NCBI GenBank assembly: GCA_034509735.1
Contig: JACGWO010000010.1
Span: 7,515,193-7,579,192, forward strand
Direction: 5' to 3'
Source of the DNA: Sesamum alatum
Lineage: Eukaryota; Streptophyta; Magnoliopsida; Lamiales; Pedaliaceae
Length of the DNA stretch: 64,000 nt
Shown here piece by piece: positions 1 through 11,060 of the stretch. The stretch's first letter is position 1. Each line of letters starts with the position of its first letter. The notes beneath the pieces are model-generated. The model made no database searches. It was not told where the DNA came from and worked only from the letters and a program-made list of their open reading frames with translations. The translations under genes and the position numbers were made by a program.

Positions 1-620
1 CGTAGCAAAATGTGCCTGCTGAAGTGATGATGTTAACTCACTTTTGGTCTCAGGGGCGAGCATGATATGATGATCTCCTTGATACACATCCATCATGCTC
101 AATAATTCGCAAATGGATGTAGATACAACCAGTTGACCATTGTGTGACAAAGGGTATAAATCCTTTGGGCAAGCCTTGTTGAGATCCCTAAAATCCACGC
201 ACAATCTCCACTTTCGTCCAAGTTTGGGAACGAACACCACATTCAAAAGCTACTTTGGGAACTGTATTTCCCATTTGTGACATGCCTTAGCTTTTCTACC
301 TCTGTCTGAATAATTTGATCTTTCTCCGGGCCAAAATGCCTTTTTTTTTCTTTAACTGGTTTTCTCAGGGGATCGATATTGAGATTGTGGGTGATAACCA
401 TAAGGTTAATGCCTTCCAGATCTTGTGGGGACCAAGAGAAGACAACAAGGTTCTTCCGTAGGCATTGCATCAAATCCTTCTGAAGGTCCTTTGACAGTTG
501 AGAACCTAACCGCCTAGTCTTCCCCAGAATGTCGGGATCAAACTCTATGACTAATAGCTCTTCGGCCGGGAGAACCTTAGCGTGTTTCCGTTCCTATGCT
601 AGATCTTCATCGCAGGGGGG
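1..620 (-). pseudogene. Reverse transcriptase N-terminal region of the outer gypsy element (partial)
   Basis: The minus-strand frame around 243-473 reads as the segment just upstream of a Ty3/gypsy RT: a motif like FSWSPQDLEGI, then a THNLNIDP block, a KPVKEKKRHFGPEK block and a QTEVEKL block. These are the conserved lead-in of plant gypsy polyproteins. Sequence further left (1-240) continues with RT-like wording in shifted frames and leaves the window. To the right, the segment joins the protease at 6560-6925 once the inner retrotransposon (659-6544) is removed. Frameshifts and stops show it is a relic. Confidence 0.85.
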
Positions 621-658
621 TCCTTGTCGTTCGGGCCCCTTGACGGGGTCATATGGGG

Positions 659-1209
659 TGCTTTTCGCAATGTGGGGAAGGGCAACGTGTGGGTAGTAGT
701 CCACAACAAATGATTACTTCCGCCAACCGACAACAACAACAACTGAATAACCACCGACGCCTCGCATAGGCCGTCGACAAGAACAACTACAGATTTTCAG
801 CGACCGAAAGTAGAGTGCAATGAAAGCAGTAAGTTGAGCACAAGATTTGCAATTTTGTATTAATAGCAGAATGCAATGAAGATTACAACAATGCTAGCCA
901 TGGAGATCGTCGTGAGGGTAATACTAGCAATGCACTACGCCAAGCTTTGAGTGGTCATTCCCCCTATAATAGGCTTAAAAAGAAATTTCCTATTTACAAC
1001 GCTAGATACGGCGAAAGCTGAAAATTATAACTCATGAGGCACACATCGCCCAATGAGCGAAAATAGATATTACATCAAAGACTTGTGCCTAAAACTCTAA
1101 GACTTGCGGAAGCCCAACGTCTGTCGGCAAAAGTTGGTTGTCGGTCGGATAGGACATGTTGTGGCCAAAATTAAGTCAAGGGTGCCGAGAGTGCGGATGA
1201 CCCTTGATA
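659..1209 (-). repeat. 3' LTR of the inner chromovirus
   Basis: This 551-bp copy is a direct repeat of 5993-6544. Shared landmarks include GCCAACCGACA, GTATTAATAGCAGAATGCA, AATGCACTACGCCAAGCTT and GGGTGCCGAGAGTGC. On the element's own strand it begins TATCAAGGG (TG mutated to TA) and ends at the CA opposite 659-660. A segment near 961-975, CCCCCTATAATAGGC, is also shared with a third site near 30460. Confidence 0.93.
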
Positions 1210-1222
1210 TTATTCCCCACTT
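1210..1222 (-). promoter_or_regulatory. Polypurine tract of the inner chromovirus
   Basis: On the minus strand this reads AAGTGGGGAATAA directly before the 3' LTR. Position and composition fit the plus-strand priming site of a Ty3/gypsy element. Confidence 0.8.
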
Positions 1223-2740
1223 GAGATGGTGATGTACCCGACGCCAAGGAAGCATGATATGCTTCAATCAGAGGTAGGAGCGTCTTGAGGTTCGTCACCC
1301 GTTCCTAAGTATTCTCCTCGCTACCGCATCTCATCCATTTCACCAAGTACTCGGTGACATATCGCTTTGCTATACTTGTGACTCGGTGATTCAGAATAGC
1401 TTCATCCACCCTCTTCTGGTCTTCTTCAGTTTCAAGTTGTGGGAGCCTCGGCTGATTGCGGGTTGTTGTCCTCCTTGTGTGTTACATACTTCTTCAAACT
1501 GGCTCACATGGAGGACATTGTGGATCTTCTACCAGGAAGGCAACTCTACCCTATAGGCTACCGTCCGAATGCGCTTGATGACTGGTAAAGGACCGATGTG
1601 CTTCTGCATCAGGCAAGGGTCTCTCCCCCTTGCCGACTTTGATAATCTCGGATCTCGTCCTTTACCATCACAAGGCTCTCCACGGTGAACTTGACAAAGC
1701 GGCGATTTTGATTGCGTACTTCGTCATCCACTTATGTGCTTTCTTTAGGCAACTTCAGGCTATGGCAACGTTCGCTTCATTTCCTCAGTGAAGCTTTTGA
1801 GCGATAGGGATCTCACACCCTATGGGGAGTCGATAGTGTGAGGAGAAACGGTTGCTACCCAGTGACAATTTCAAAAGCGCTCTTGTTGGTTGAAGAACTC
1901 TTTTAGGCATTGAAACACAACTGAGTGGCATCCAAAAGCTTCACTAATCCTTCTGAGTACACGCACAAAGTGTCGAAGATATTCCTCCAACATGGAATTG
2001 AAGCGGCACCGTCTGGCCGTCAGATTGTGGATGACAGCTCGAGCTCATGCTAAGTTTGGACCTGAGGAGTTTGAACAACTCGGTCTAGAAGATAGTAGTG
2101 AAACGGGAGTCCCGATCATTAACGATATCTTTCGCAGTCCCCAGTATTTGACAACATGCTTGAAAAGAGATGAGCCCGTCCTTCTGTCGTAACGTGTTTT
2201 GGGGTTGTGATGAATATGGCACATTTTGACAGTTGGTCTACCACGATAATGGTGCTACCTAAGTCTCTCACATTAGGTAATCCTAATATGTAGTCCATGG
2301 AAACACTTTCTCACGGTCTCTTTAGGATGAGCAGTGGTTGTAGCAAGCCAGCCTTTTTCTGATGATCTGTCTTGTCTCGCTGACAAATCAAACAGGTGCG
2401 GACGTACGTCTATATCGTCCTGCATTTGTGGCCAATAGTAGGCCCTCTGCACCAACGCAATGTGCGCTCTTCTCCTGGATGTCCCGCCCAAATAGTGTCA
2501 TGGCATTCTGAAATAAGTGATTTCCGCAGGTCCCCGCCCTTTGGTACATACAAGTGGTTTCCCTTGGTCATCAGTAGTCTGTCTTCCAACCAGAACTGTC
2601 GAGATTTGCCCTGCTCGATGAGGTGGACCAGGCCCTGCGCTGCTGGATCTTTTGGTATTAGCTCCCATGCCCGATCTTTCATGGAGGTGGCAACAACGCT
2701 CGAGGAAAAGCATTATTACTGACCCCAAAGTAGCCAAAAT
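1215..2740 (-). pseudogene. Integrase and chromodomain of the inner chromovirus
   Basis: The integrase zinc-binding region is spread over two overlapping minus-strand frames at 2410-2682 and 2273-2491. One carries VPKGGDLRKSLISECHDT and AGHPGEERTL. The other carries YYWPQMQDDI, and a shifted frame contains a CXXC-like LICQQDK segment. Near the end, at about 1240-1400, a translation containing EYLVKWMRCGSEENT followed by ERVTNL matches the core of a chromodomain, apart from a stop where tryptophan is expected. The chromodomain identifies the chromovirus branch, where it targets integration to chromatin. The integrase core between these two regions is heavily decayed. Confidence 0.82.
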
Positions 2741-2828
2741 CCGCCCTATGGCTCAGGGCGTCTGCCGCATGGTTGCTAGAACCAGCCCGGTACTCTAGCA
2801 CAAGATAAAGTTCTGACAGCATCTCTTT

Positions 2829-3932
2829 TCAGCGTACCTGCCTATTGGTCAACTTTGGTTGTGACATGAAATGACTCACAACAGTATTGTCTGTTTTGAC
2901 CATGAAGGGAGAGCCCAACAAATAACGGCGCCATAGTCTCAGGCAGTGAACAACAACCAACAACTCTTTCTCGTGCGCTGAAGAGCGCTGCTCCACATCT
3001 TTAAGCTTCCTGCTCTCAAAGGCAACTGGGTGGTCGTCTTGCATTAGAACGAATGCAAAGTCTGAAGCATCAGTCTCTACCACAAAAGGTTTTGACATAT
3101 TTGATAAGGCCAACACAGGGTCTATCACCATCGCCTCCTTCAGGCTGTCGAAGGCCACTTGGCATTGTGGTGTCCAATTCCAAGTTTCTGTCTTCTTCGT
3201 CAAGTCCATCATGGGCCGTGTTAACTCAAAGTAACCCTTCACAAAACGCCGATAATAATTGGTCAGGTCGAGAAAATAAATGCAACTCATGTACATTACT
3301 TGGTGGCTGCCACTCCTGGATAACCTCTACCGTCTTGGGATCCATCCGAATCCGCCTAGTCTCCACGATGTGCCCCAAGAAGCTGATAGTCTCCTGATCA
3401 GACAAGCATTAACACCTTCTCATATAACTCGTGCTCACGAAGTCTCTCCAAAATCTGCCACAAATGATCAACATGCTCGGCCAAGGTCCTGCTGAAAATA
3501 ACAATATCGTCCAAGTACACCACCATAAAATTCATCAAGGAAGCCATTGAGTACTTGGTTCATCAAGGTGCTGAAGGCAGATGGAGCGTTCGTCAGGCCA
3601 AAAGGCGTGACAAGGAACTCGAAGGCTCCGTACCTCGTGACGACTGTCGTCTTTGTGTCATCGCTCTCCTTGATCCGGACCTGCCAATAGCCCGACCTCA
3701 AGTTGATCTTCGTAAAGTATTTCACCTGGCTTAGACGGTCAAAGCAGTCCGCCATGAGCGGGATAACATATTTGTTTTTCACAGTAATTTTGTTTAGGGC
3801 CTGATAGTTGCAGCACATCCATATGGAGCCATCGACCTTCTTTTGAAACAGGACCGGCGCACCATACGGCAACTTAGCGGGCTTGATGATGCCACTCTCC
3901 AACATATCCTTCAGTTGTATCCTAAGCTCCAC
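2829..3932 (-). pseudogene. Reverse transcriptase and RNase H of the inner chromovirus
   Basis: The 3468-3932 frame carries the RT fingers and palm: ESGIIKPAKLPYGAPVLF, KKVDGSIWMCCNYQALNK, KINLRSGYWQVRI and [17 protein letters not shown]. The catalytic YLDD box follows in another frame, because one extra T near 3525 shifts the reading frame just before it. RNase H follows at 2829-3296 with YYRRFVKGY, PFVVETDASDFAF, VAFESRKL and FMVKTDNTVV. The order RT then RNase H then integrase is that of Ty3/gypsy. Confidence 0.93.
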
Positions 3933-4090
3933 AAGCTCATGTTACGACATTCTGTAAGGTGCCCTAGCAGGAGGCTTTATACCAAGCACCAATTCAATCT
4001 CGTGAATCCATTGGCCTCTACGGATGGTAGCTTCCGAGGCAGTTCGTCGGGCATCACGTCTTCGAACTCCTTCAATAACTTTTCACTACG

Positions 4091-4620
4091 CTAGGGATTG
4101 GGCCCTCGACACTTTCTCAAGCTCATGAAATGAAAAGTGCACAAGTAGGATGGTTCGTTCCGCTTGCGCCCCTTCTCAAACTGCATGGCTGACGAATTTA
4201 TCTCACTGGTTTGCCTGACCAAAATAGGGATGATACAAGGTTTGACGCCTAACATCATCAAAGAATCCGCATAGGGTAACACAACCATCCGTGTATCCCG
4301 CAAAAACTCACGCCCGAGGATGAGCTTGAAGTCGTCCATCACGACAACTGAAAGATTAGTCTTGCCTTCAAAAAGGACTAACCTTAATCAGCACAGATTT
4401 GGCTACACCAATAATGGATTGTGCGGTCGAAATTAATTACCTTCACTCGACCAACTCTGTTCTCCAGAACGAGCCCGAGTCTCTCTACTTCGGCGCTCGT
4501 AAGGTAGTTGTGAGAAGCTCCAGTATCGATCATGGCACGAACTGGCTTACCATGAATCTTTCACATCCATGTACATCAAAAAACCTTTCTTTCGAGAAGC
4601 CCGGGGTTGTGTCTTGTCTT
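4091..4620 (-). pseudogene. Aspartic protease region of the inner chromovirus
   Basis: A shifted minus-strand frame near 4500-4560 contains the active-site wording MIDTGASHNYL, and an upstream segment reads MYMDVKD. The frame at 4091-4342 continues with MDDFKLILGREFL and SAMQFEKGRKRNEPSYL, the usual sequence after the protease in this branch. The region links gag on the right with RT on the left. Frames are broken in at least two places. Confidence 0.8.
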
Positions 4621-5900
4621 CAGTAGCTTCCCATTTAGAGCCGCCGTCAGTCTTCCACGCTCGGAGGAGGCACCACCCTCTTTGTGGCCAATTGGGACAA
4701 TGTTGTTGCACCACTGGGATTTAGAATATAGCACATAGGTTGTCCTCATCCTCCTCCGATTCATTCCCACCACTCGTCGTTGCTTGTGGCTCCATTGGAT
4801 TTGCGGGTGACGCCTTATCAGTATAGGTCGCCAGTGCATTCAACAGTTGTCTCTTCAGGCAGTCTCGATATCAATGTGGGCCATCGGACAAAAAGTATTT
4901 GCTGCTCTTCTGTGATGCCCCTTGCTTGTTGTCCTAGGAGCTTGCTCATGCTCAAGCTTTGTGGCGAAACTAGCGGGAGTGTAGGGTCTACCTTCTTCCC
5001 TACTCCTGTTAGAGTTACCTTTAAAAGGTCCCGACCCTCCCGACTGATTCTGTGTTGGGTTAGACCTCGTCTGTCTTTTCCCTCCGAGACTCTGGGTTGA
5101 AAATCTGTTAAGTGTTCGGTTGTGGCCATAGATGATCCCAAATGAGCCACCCGTTGACACTGCAACTCAAGACAAGGCAACTGTTTCAGGCCCTCCACAA
5201 AGGTGAAGATCTTGTCCTTCTCCGACATATCCTTAATGTCCAACATCAGTGCCGAAAAGGATTTCACATATTCTTGCACGAAGGCCATGTGTTCCATTTC
5301 AGCTTCCGTAATGCCCGCATGTCATTGTATTCAACATTCTCCAGGAAGAACTGCTCATGAATAGTTTCCTGCGAAAGGTTCCAAGTATCTAGATGCAAAT
5401 GGTTGGACTGCATATTGGCATAATTGGTACGCCACCACAATTTGGCATCACCCAATCAAGTACATGGTAGCAGTCGACACCTTCCTCGCCTCGTTGGCCA
5501 CATTTGCCGCAAGAAAGTACTGCTCCATGTCAAACAAGAAGTTCTCAAAAGTCCTTGGCATCTCTAGCCCCGCTTTAGGCCTTCGACTTAGGTAGCCGAA
5601 GCCTAGCACCATTATTGTGGGCAACAGGAGCGTTGCTCAACGCACGTTGGAGTATTCCAATCTGAATGGACATTTCCCTCATTCGACGTGCATATCAGCG
5701 ACACCACCTTGTCCATAAGCATCCTGAAGTCGCATATGCTAACATTCCCCCAGATCGGAATTCAACTCTGAGATCTCATGCTCCAGTAAAGCAACCTTTT
5801 CTTCTAGGCTCCTGACCACCCCAGTCAATCGGGGGAGATTTGTTCCATCGGGTTTGTGGCCCTTTCTTGGGGCAACGCTTCTCCTCTCGGACTCTCAGTG
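4620..5900 (-). pseudogene. gag of the inner chromovirus
   Basis: The capsid-like part is clear. A frame near 5470-5590 reads PRTFENFLFDMEQYFLAANV. The frame at 5264-5455 continues with GDAKLWWRTNYA and a block ending in QFFLENVEYNDMRALRKLK. The frame at 4818-5297 carries YVKSFSALMLDIKDMSEKDK and TFVEGLKQL. A Ser/Asn/Gly-rich linker follows, then a weak knuckle-like stretch near 4870-4900. A predicted coiled-coil segment lies near 5760-5830. The protein would package element RNA. Several frameshifts separate the pieces. Confidence 0.87.
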
Positions 5901-5966
5901 TCTTTGTCCAACATTCTTGTGGAAAACTAGATCTTGTAACCCCCCTCGGCCTCATTTGGCAACCGA

Positions 5967-5979
5967 GGCTCTAATAACA
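5967..5979 (-). promoter_or_regulatory. Primer-binding site of the inner chromovirus
   Basis: The plus strand reads GGCTCTAATAACA. This is a near match to the complement of the TGGTATCAGAGCC primer site for initiator-Met tRNA, placed just inside the 5' LTR. Confidence 0.8.
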
Positions 5980-5992
5980 CCTCTCACAGGAA

Positions 5993-6544
5993 CGCTTCCC
6001 GCAATGCGGGGAAAGGCACCGTATGGCTAGTAACAGAACAAACGACTACTTTCGCCAACCGACAGCAACAATAACCGAATTCCCACCGATGCCCCGCACA
6101 TCCCACCAGCAAGAACAACAACAGATTTCCAACAACCAAAAGCAGAGTGCAACGAAAGCAGTAAATTGAGCGCACAATTTGCAATAAATGCGATTTTGTA
6201 TTAATAGCAGAATGCAATGAAGATTGACAACAATGCTAGCCACGGGGATCGTCGTGAGGGGGATACTAGCAATGCACTACGCCAAGCTTCGAGTGGTCAT
6301 TCCCCCTATAATGGGCTTAAAAAGAAATTTTCTATTTACAACGCTAGATACTACGAAAGTTGAAAATTGCATCTCATGAGCCACAAAGTGCCCCATGAGT
6401 GAAAATAAATCAAAGACTTGTGCTTAAAACTCTAAGACTTGCGGAAGCCCAACGTATGTCAGCAAAAATTGTTGGTCGGCTGGATGGAACATGTTGTGGA
6501 CGAATTTGGGTCAAGGGTGCCGAGAGTGCAGACAACCCTTAACA
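5993..6544 (-). repeat. 5' LTR of the inner chromovirus
   Basis: This 552-bp direct repeat of 659-1209 begins TGTTAAGGGT on the minus strand at 6544. It retains the TG missing from the other copy. Differences between the two copies are scattered substitutions and small indels. Confidence 0.92.
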
Positions 6545-6559
6545 CGGGGCCAAGTCCCT

Positions 6560-6925
6560 ACTGCTTACGACCTTCTTCCTGGGGCTACTCGAGGGCTCCT
6601 CTCTACTGGTAAGTAAAGATGATCTCTTGAAGATATTAAGGGTAGGTCTCCCAAGATCACATGTAAGTTGAAGGAGTATCCACTACGAGAAACTGTATCA
6701 GGCACGTCCTTTGGAGGGGGTCCTTCCTCAAGGACAACGGGAGCGTGACCGCACCCTGGGAGTGTACCTTTTTTCGCCAGCAAAGACATACAAGGAGGTG
6801 TCCACCTTCTCCAGCGGAAATCTTCCCAATTGCATTTGGTCATATGCTTCTCCAAATAAGATATCCGATGAGCTTCCCGAGTCTACAAAGACTAGACTAA
6901 CTTCATAATTTGCTATTGTAGCCAT
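6560..6925 (-). pseudogene. Aspartic protease of the outer gypsy element
   Basis: The frame at 6728-6925 reads VDSGSSSDILFGEAYDQMQL then PLEKVDTSLYVFAGE. The first part is the catalytic D-S/T-G box and flap lead of a plant gypsy protease. The overlapping frame at 6565-6855 continues with a FNLHVILGDLPL segment, equivalent to the usual YNVILGRP motif. A frameshift therefore separates the two halves. It follows gag on the right with only a short gap. Confidence 0.9.
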
Positions 6926-6931
6926 AATTAC

Positions 6932-8105
6932 CTACGCATCGTTATGAGGGAAATTTGCGGCTGCTCTTTCTCCTAGTGAGAATTGAATGATAGGGGTACT
7001 GGGCAAAGCATCGACCTCCCACACCCCCTCAACTGCACATCCCTCAACCTCCCAAACACGCACCTTTTTAGCGTTATGGGAGTCTCCTCCCATGGGACCC
7101 CCGAATATCGTACGAATAACCCCTTTCCGAGGGGCATTATCTTCGTCCGATTCCTCATGGGAGACTCCACCTGCGTTGCTCGGGCTGGGGGATTCGACAA
7201 AAACTCCTCTTAGAGATCCTTCCCCTTGCCGACTTCCTTTCCTTTGGTAAGGCCCTGTGCCATAAATTTCTCTTGGCACCCAAACTTTTGAAGATACCCA
7301 TTTTGTACCAGTCCGCTCTATTTCGCTCTTCAGGTGTCGACATTCATCTGCAGTATGGCCGTAATCATTATGGAATTGGCAAAATTTATCCGCCCCTCTC
7401 ATGCCCTTAGGGCCGATGTGACAACCCCTTGCCTTCCACATCCAAGAGGGCCTAGGAGATGGGAGCATTCAATGGTGTTTATACAGAAACTCCCATCTGA
7501 GAAGGAACTTCTTGTCCAAAGGATCAAATTTCGTCTTCTTAGTAGACCTCTTCTCCTTTGTCTCTTTCCTCTTTTCTCCCCGACTCTCCCTTTTGGGCAT
7601 TCGAGCTTCCTCCATGTTGTATTGGGCCGATCTAGCCAGAAGATTGTTCAAATCGAGAGCGAGCTTCTTGGCCAAAGACTGAAGAAGTCTCCGTCCATCA
7701 GCCCCTTGGAAAAAAGCGCTGGCTTTGACCTCCTGGGTGGCTGCTGGGACTTTTAAAGCCACGGTGTTGAATCAGTTCAAGTAATCCCACAGAGACTCAG
7801 AATCCTTTTGCTTGACAACGAGAAGGCTGAGGGAGGTCTTACAATGTTTCCGGCTACTTGCAAACTAGTGTAGGAATAATGAGCAAAATTCTGAGAAGCT
7901 TCCTACCGACCCTGACGTAGTTGGTTGAACCACTATTGAGCGCCCCGGCCGAAAGTGGTAACACTATACGGGATTTGATTCCATCCGTGTATTTATGTAT
8001 GAGAGTCGCGTTTTTGAAGCGACATAGATGTTCCTGAGGGTCTGTAGTGTCATCATACTCTGGGATGGTGGGCGTATGGCAATTAGGTGGTAACTCATCT
8101 GCCAT
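6932..8105 (-). pseudogene. gag and nucleocapsid-like region of the outer gypsy element
   Basis: Three broken minus-strand frames make up gag. At 7854-8105: EYDDTTDPQEHLCRFKNATL and YTDGIKSR, the capsid start. At 7469-7762: VPAATQEVKASAFFQG, then SLAKKLALDLNNLLARSAQY and a Lys/Arg-rich tail. At 6932-7468: KFCQFHNDYGHTADECRHLK, a zinc-knuckle-like Cys/His cluster, followed by RKGVIRTIFGGPMGGDSH, the conserved link to protease. The order and wording match Tat-lineage gag. Confidence 0.9.
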
Positions 8106-8643
8106 AATTCCCTCGCTAAAGGAAAACCCCCAAGCCCTCCAGGGGGACTCCCATCATCCTATGTTGGACGTATTGCAAGCTCTTATATAAACATTCTAAC
8201 TGGGCCTCCCAGCACGGAGGAGCCTCATTCTGTACCTGGGGGGAGGACGAGCGCCTCATCCAGCTGAGCAGGGGCCCTCCTCACAGGGGGAGCCTCATTC
8301 GCTTCTCCCAGCCCGCCGGCCACAGAGAACCTCTCGAAGGTGAGGGGCCACAGCGGCCACAAGCGCTACTGTTGCCACAGCCAACTGTGTCCAGACCGCC
8401 ATCGTGATCATCCGCTGGATTTCCGCCAGCAACCCCGAAGACATCTGTCCGAGGAAACTTCTGACGAAGTGCTGTCACGAGGGGGATCAACAAGGCAGAA
8501 GGTCCAACCTCATCCCCTGTTGGGGCCAAAGGAGTGCCAGTCAACACCTGCAGCGCCTAAGGGTCAGCAACAACGTCAGCTGCCTTTTGCTTGTCACGTC
8601 GACTATTGGGAGCATCTTGTAATCCTCACGTTTTAGTTCTTTG
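8106..8643 (-). other. Leader and gag N-terminal region of the outer gypsy element, decayed
   Basis: This GC-richer stretch lies between the PBS and the recognisable gag frames. Several open frames exist on both strands (for example 8281-8547 minus), but none has a recognisable domain. By position it is the untranslated leader plus a degenerate gag N-terminus. Confidence 0.55.
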
Positions 8644-8661
8644 TCCCCATAGACAGCGCCA
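8644..8661 (-). promoter_or_regulatory. Primer-binding site of the outer gypsy element
   Basis: On the minus strand this reads TGGCGCTGTCTATGGGGA, six bases after the LTR end. It resembles the GGCGCC-type primer site at 19998-20015 of the other Tat-like element here. Confidence 0.8.
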
Positions 8662-8666
8662 CTTGA

Positions 8667-9289
8667 TGTGAGAAAAAAATCTGCTCAGTCAGGAAGATGA
8701 CCTTGGGCCGGAGGATTCCAATACAAATGTTGAACTATGTAGAAAATGAGACCTGCAAAAAAAGCGTTAGCACTCCAACTCTCAAGTCACTAACTTGTTG
8801 AAAGAAGAAAATAAATTGAAAGCACGATGAGAATGATGAATATGCTCGCGTTAGGTGTAACATGAAACGAGTGTGCAATGTGTAGGTCTGAGAATACGTT
8901 ACCCGTTTAGGGTAAGGACCTTGTATTTATAAGTGGAAGAACATTCTTAGGGTGAGAAGTCTGTCGTGGTGAGGACTTTGAGGAGGCAAGCAGGCAGTGA
9001 CTTCCTGGACCGTTAGGATAATCCCCTCAACTTATGCGAGGTAGTTGTAGATAAGGGCGCTCAACTCCTCCTCGCGCCTTTCTCGGAGCCCGTGCATCGA
9101 TCCACGTCGGATGATGGTGTGGCAGCCCCAGACCTTGCTGGCTGCCTTCGTGGCTACCAATCCTCTTGTGTTTTGGATCTTGGGCTGGCGAGATTATGGG
9201 TCTGACGACCCTGGGCCATCCACCTCTCTTTAGGGCCGAGCCTATTGAGCCTGTGCTGGGCCTGCCTAATTTTATCCATATCATGTACA
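8667..9289 (-). repeat. Putative 5' LTR of the outer gypsy element
   Basis: The stretch runs from TGTGAG (8667) to TGTACA (ending 9289), giving TG...CA ends on the element strand. It contains a TATAAATAC box near 8920-8930 on the minus strand. The 5' boundary at 9289 is set only by the terminal dinucleotide and the abrupt change to AT-rich DNA, because the partner LTR is outside the window. Confidence 0.6.
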
Positions 9290-10550
9290 GTTATATATTT
9301 ACCAAATAAAAATAATAATAAATTTTCAAAAATAATTCAGTAATATTTATAGTACGCCGTTTTTAAAAATATATTTGTCCAGATAAAATTCTTCTTTTTC
9401 TTTTTTGTATTGAACTATATATAAATTAGTTTTAATAAAATAGATGGACGTAGCTATTTTCGAAAAGTAAAATAAGAATGGTCGTGAAAATACAATTTTG
9501 AAATATGATGATGAAAATTTAAATCAAGTTATAATTGATTTCATTTTAGACACATATATATATAACAATATCAATGAAATAAGTAAAATTATTTAACCAT
9601 CATTGTTATTATTATATTTAGATTAAATCATTGGGATCACCAAATTTAAACACACGTTTGTAAGCAACAAAACAGAAATTTAGACATTATGTATCTTGTT
9701 ACAAATATATAAATAAATAAATAAATTATAAATTAATTATTAGAACTTGTTAATTTAAAAAAAAAACAAGATATTATAAATTGATATTGAAATATAACAA
9801 TAAAATTCATATGCATCATCTTAAATAATTATTTACAAAAATTTACTTCATATTGAGCTGTTTTTTAGGACTTGTATTTTTTTTTTTCTGGACTATTTAT
9901 ACACAAGAATGAAATAAAGAATTGGGATTACATATTTACCCGAAAAAAAATTATTTGTGACAACGATTTGACTACTTAATGAAATCGATCAATATGTAAT
10001 ATATGATGAACAATATAAGAGATTATGAGAATCATTAAAATTCCCAACATAAATATGCTATTAATTATTAGAATTTAACCAATAATGGTATTGAAGTAAG
10101 AATTTATGATCACGCACGCCCGTATTAATTTTGAATTAAATTTCTATTAAATATTGTCCAAAAAGTCCTCCATACAAAAACACATAAGAGGAGAAAGAAT
10201 GAAAGTGTATCAAAGAGTTGAGCATTGTAGTTCATCCGTCACCATCAATCTTGATCTGATGATATGAGCTCAAAATGCATTGGATGACATGGTCAATATT
10301 ACAAGAATACCCTTCTCTAACTTCATAGCTATTCTAGCTACTATATATATATGTATATATTATAGAAAGATGTAATTTTATTAAATATAGTCGAGGTCCG
10401 CCTCCAACGCGAAAACAAGAAATTCTGGACAATTAGGATCAAATTGCTGAAATTGATTTCAATATGATCAAAATTGTCATCCTCTGTACTTATAGGATTA
10501 AAATTACAGTTTTGTCACTATAGTAAGGAGGTCTAACCAGCAAACGTGTT
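9290..10550. other. AT-rich intergenic DNA, no gene seen
   Basis: The sequence is strongly AT-rich with homopolymer runs and short TA repeats. No coding frame, LTR or terminal inverted repeat is recognisable. Confidence 0.6.
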
Positions 10551-10559
10551 TGCCTTAGT

Positions 10560-11060
10560 TCCTGTACGTCTAACGAAATTGAATTTAACTATATGAAAAG
10601 AACTAGCAAGAAATTTTGTTTCCTCAATGATATGAGCAATTGGAGACATATTCTCTTCGTTGTTATCCAGCGCGATAAATATAGAGTTATCGCCTGCGTC
10701 TCACAGCCATCTGGACCACTATTTTTGCTGCTAAGTTTTGTGCTTGCATAGCTTCCCCCAAGCTCCTGATTGATAGCTCGTCGTTGATTGTGCCAAATTC
10801 ATCCCTAGCAATCACTCATGTTCCAATTTCCCTCATTAATCTAAAGACTGCTCCATCAAAGTTTATTTTGATGTGGCTTGGCGGAGGGTCGATCCATGTT
10901 GATGGAACAACTCTGTCGGAACCTTGGCGAGAAAAACTAATGGACATCGCTGCTAGAAAAGAGGAATGATAATGCAAAGCAAATCCGAGATAGGTACTAC
11001 TCCTGCCTTTTCCCCCAATAGCTTCCTCTGTTGCATCCATTGACGAATCCAAATTTGGAT
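10560..11060 (-). pseudogene. RNase H-like fragment of a LINE-type (non-LTR) retrotransposon
   Basis: The minus-strand frame 10816-11052 contains STWIDPPPSHIKINFDGAVF. This is the typical start of the plant RVT_3/RNase H domain at the end of LINE polyproteins, including the first catalytic Asp in NFDGA. Decayed continuation is visible leftward to about 10560. No RT or endonuclease is found next to it, so it is a short 5'-truncated relic. A host reverse-transcriptase-like RNase H gene fragment is a less likely alternative. Confidence 0.65.

Larger units (their letters stand above)
659..6544 (-). mobile_element. Complete-structure chromovirus (Ty3/gypsy) with paired LTRs, inserted in the outer element
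   Basis: Direct repeats of 551 and 552 bp (659-1209 and 5993-6544) bound a minus-strand gag-pol with a chromodomain at its end. Just inside the right LTR is a degenerate initiator-Met tRNA primer site (5967-5979). Just inside the left LTR is a purine tract (1210-1222 on the minus strand). The flanking 5-mers are TGGGG (654-658) and CGGGG (6545-6549), a 4/5 match expected of an old target-site duplication. The element sits inside another retrotransposon of the same orientation. The LTRs have diverged at many positions and the ORFs are broken, so it is not recent. Confidence 0.92.
1..9289 (-). mobile_element. Outer Tat-like Ty3/gypsy retrotransposon, truncated by the window edge and split by an insertion
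   Basis: Read on the minus strand, this element has a 5' LTR (8667-9289), a PBS of the GGCGC type (8644-8661), gag (7469-8105), a CCHC-like knuckle region, an aspartic protease (6560-6925) and the start of reverse transcriptase (1-620). The coding order is interrupted between protease and RT by a second complete retrotransposon at 659-6544, so the two flanks were once contiguous. The PBS and the gag and protease wording resemble plant Tat-lineage gypsy elements. The rest of pol and the 3' LTR lie beyond the left edge. All reading frames are broken, so the copy is dead. Confidence 0.85.

Noticed and set aside
2396..3495. Plus-strand ORFs at 2396-2722, 3053-3397 and 3280-3495
   Set aside because: Antisense to the recognisable integrase, RNase H and RT on the minus strand.
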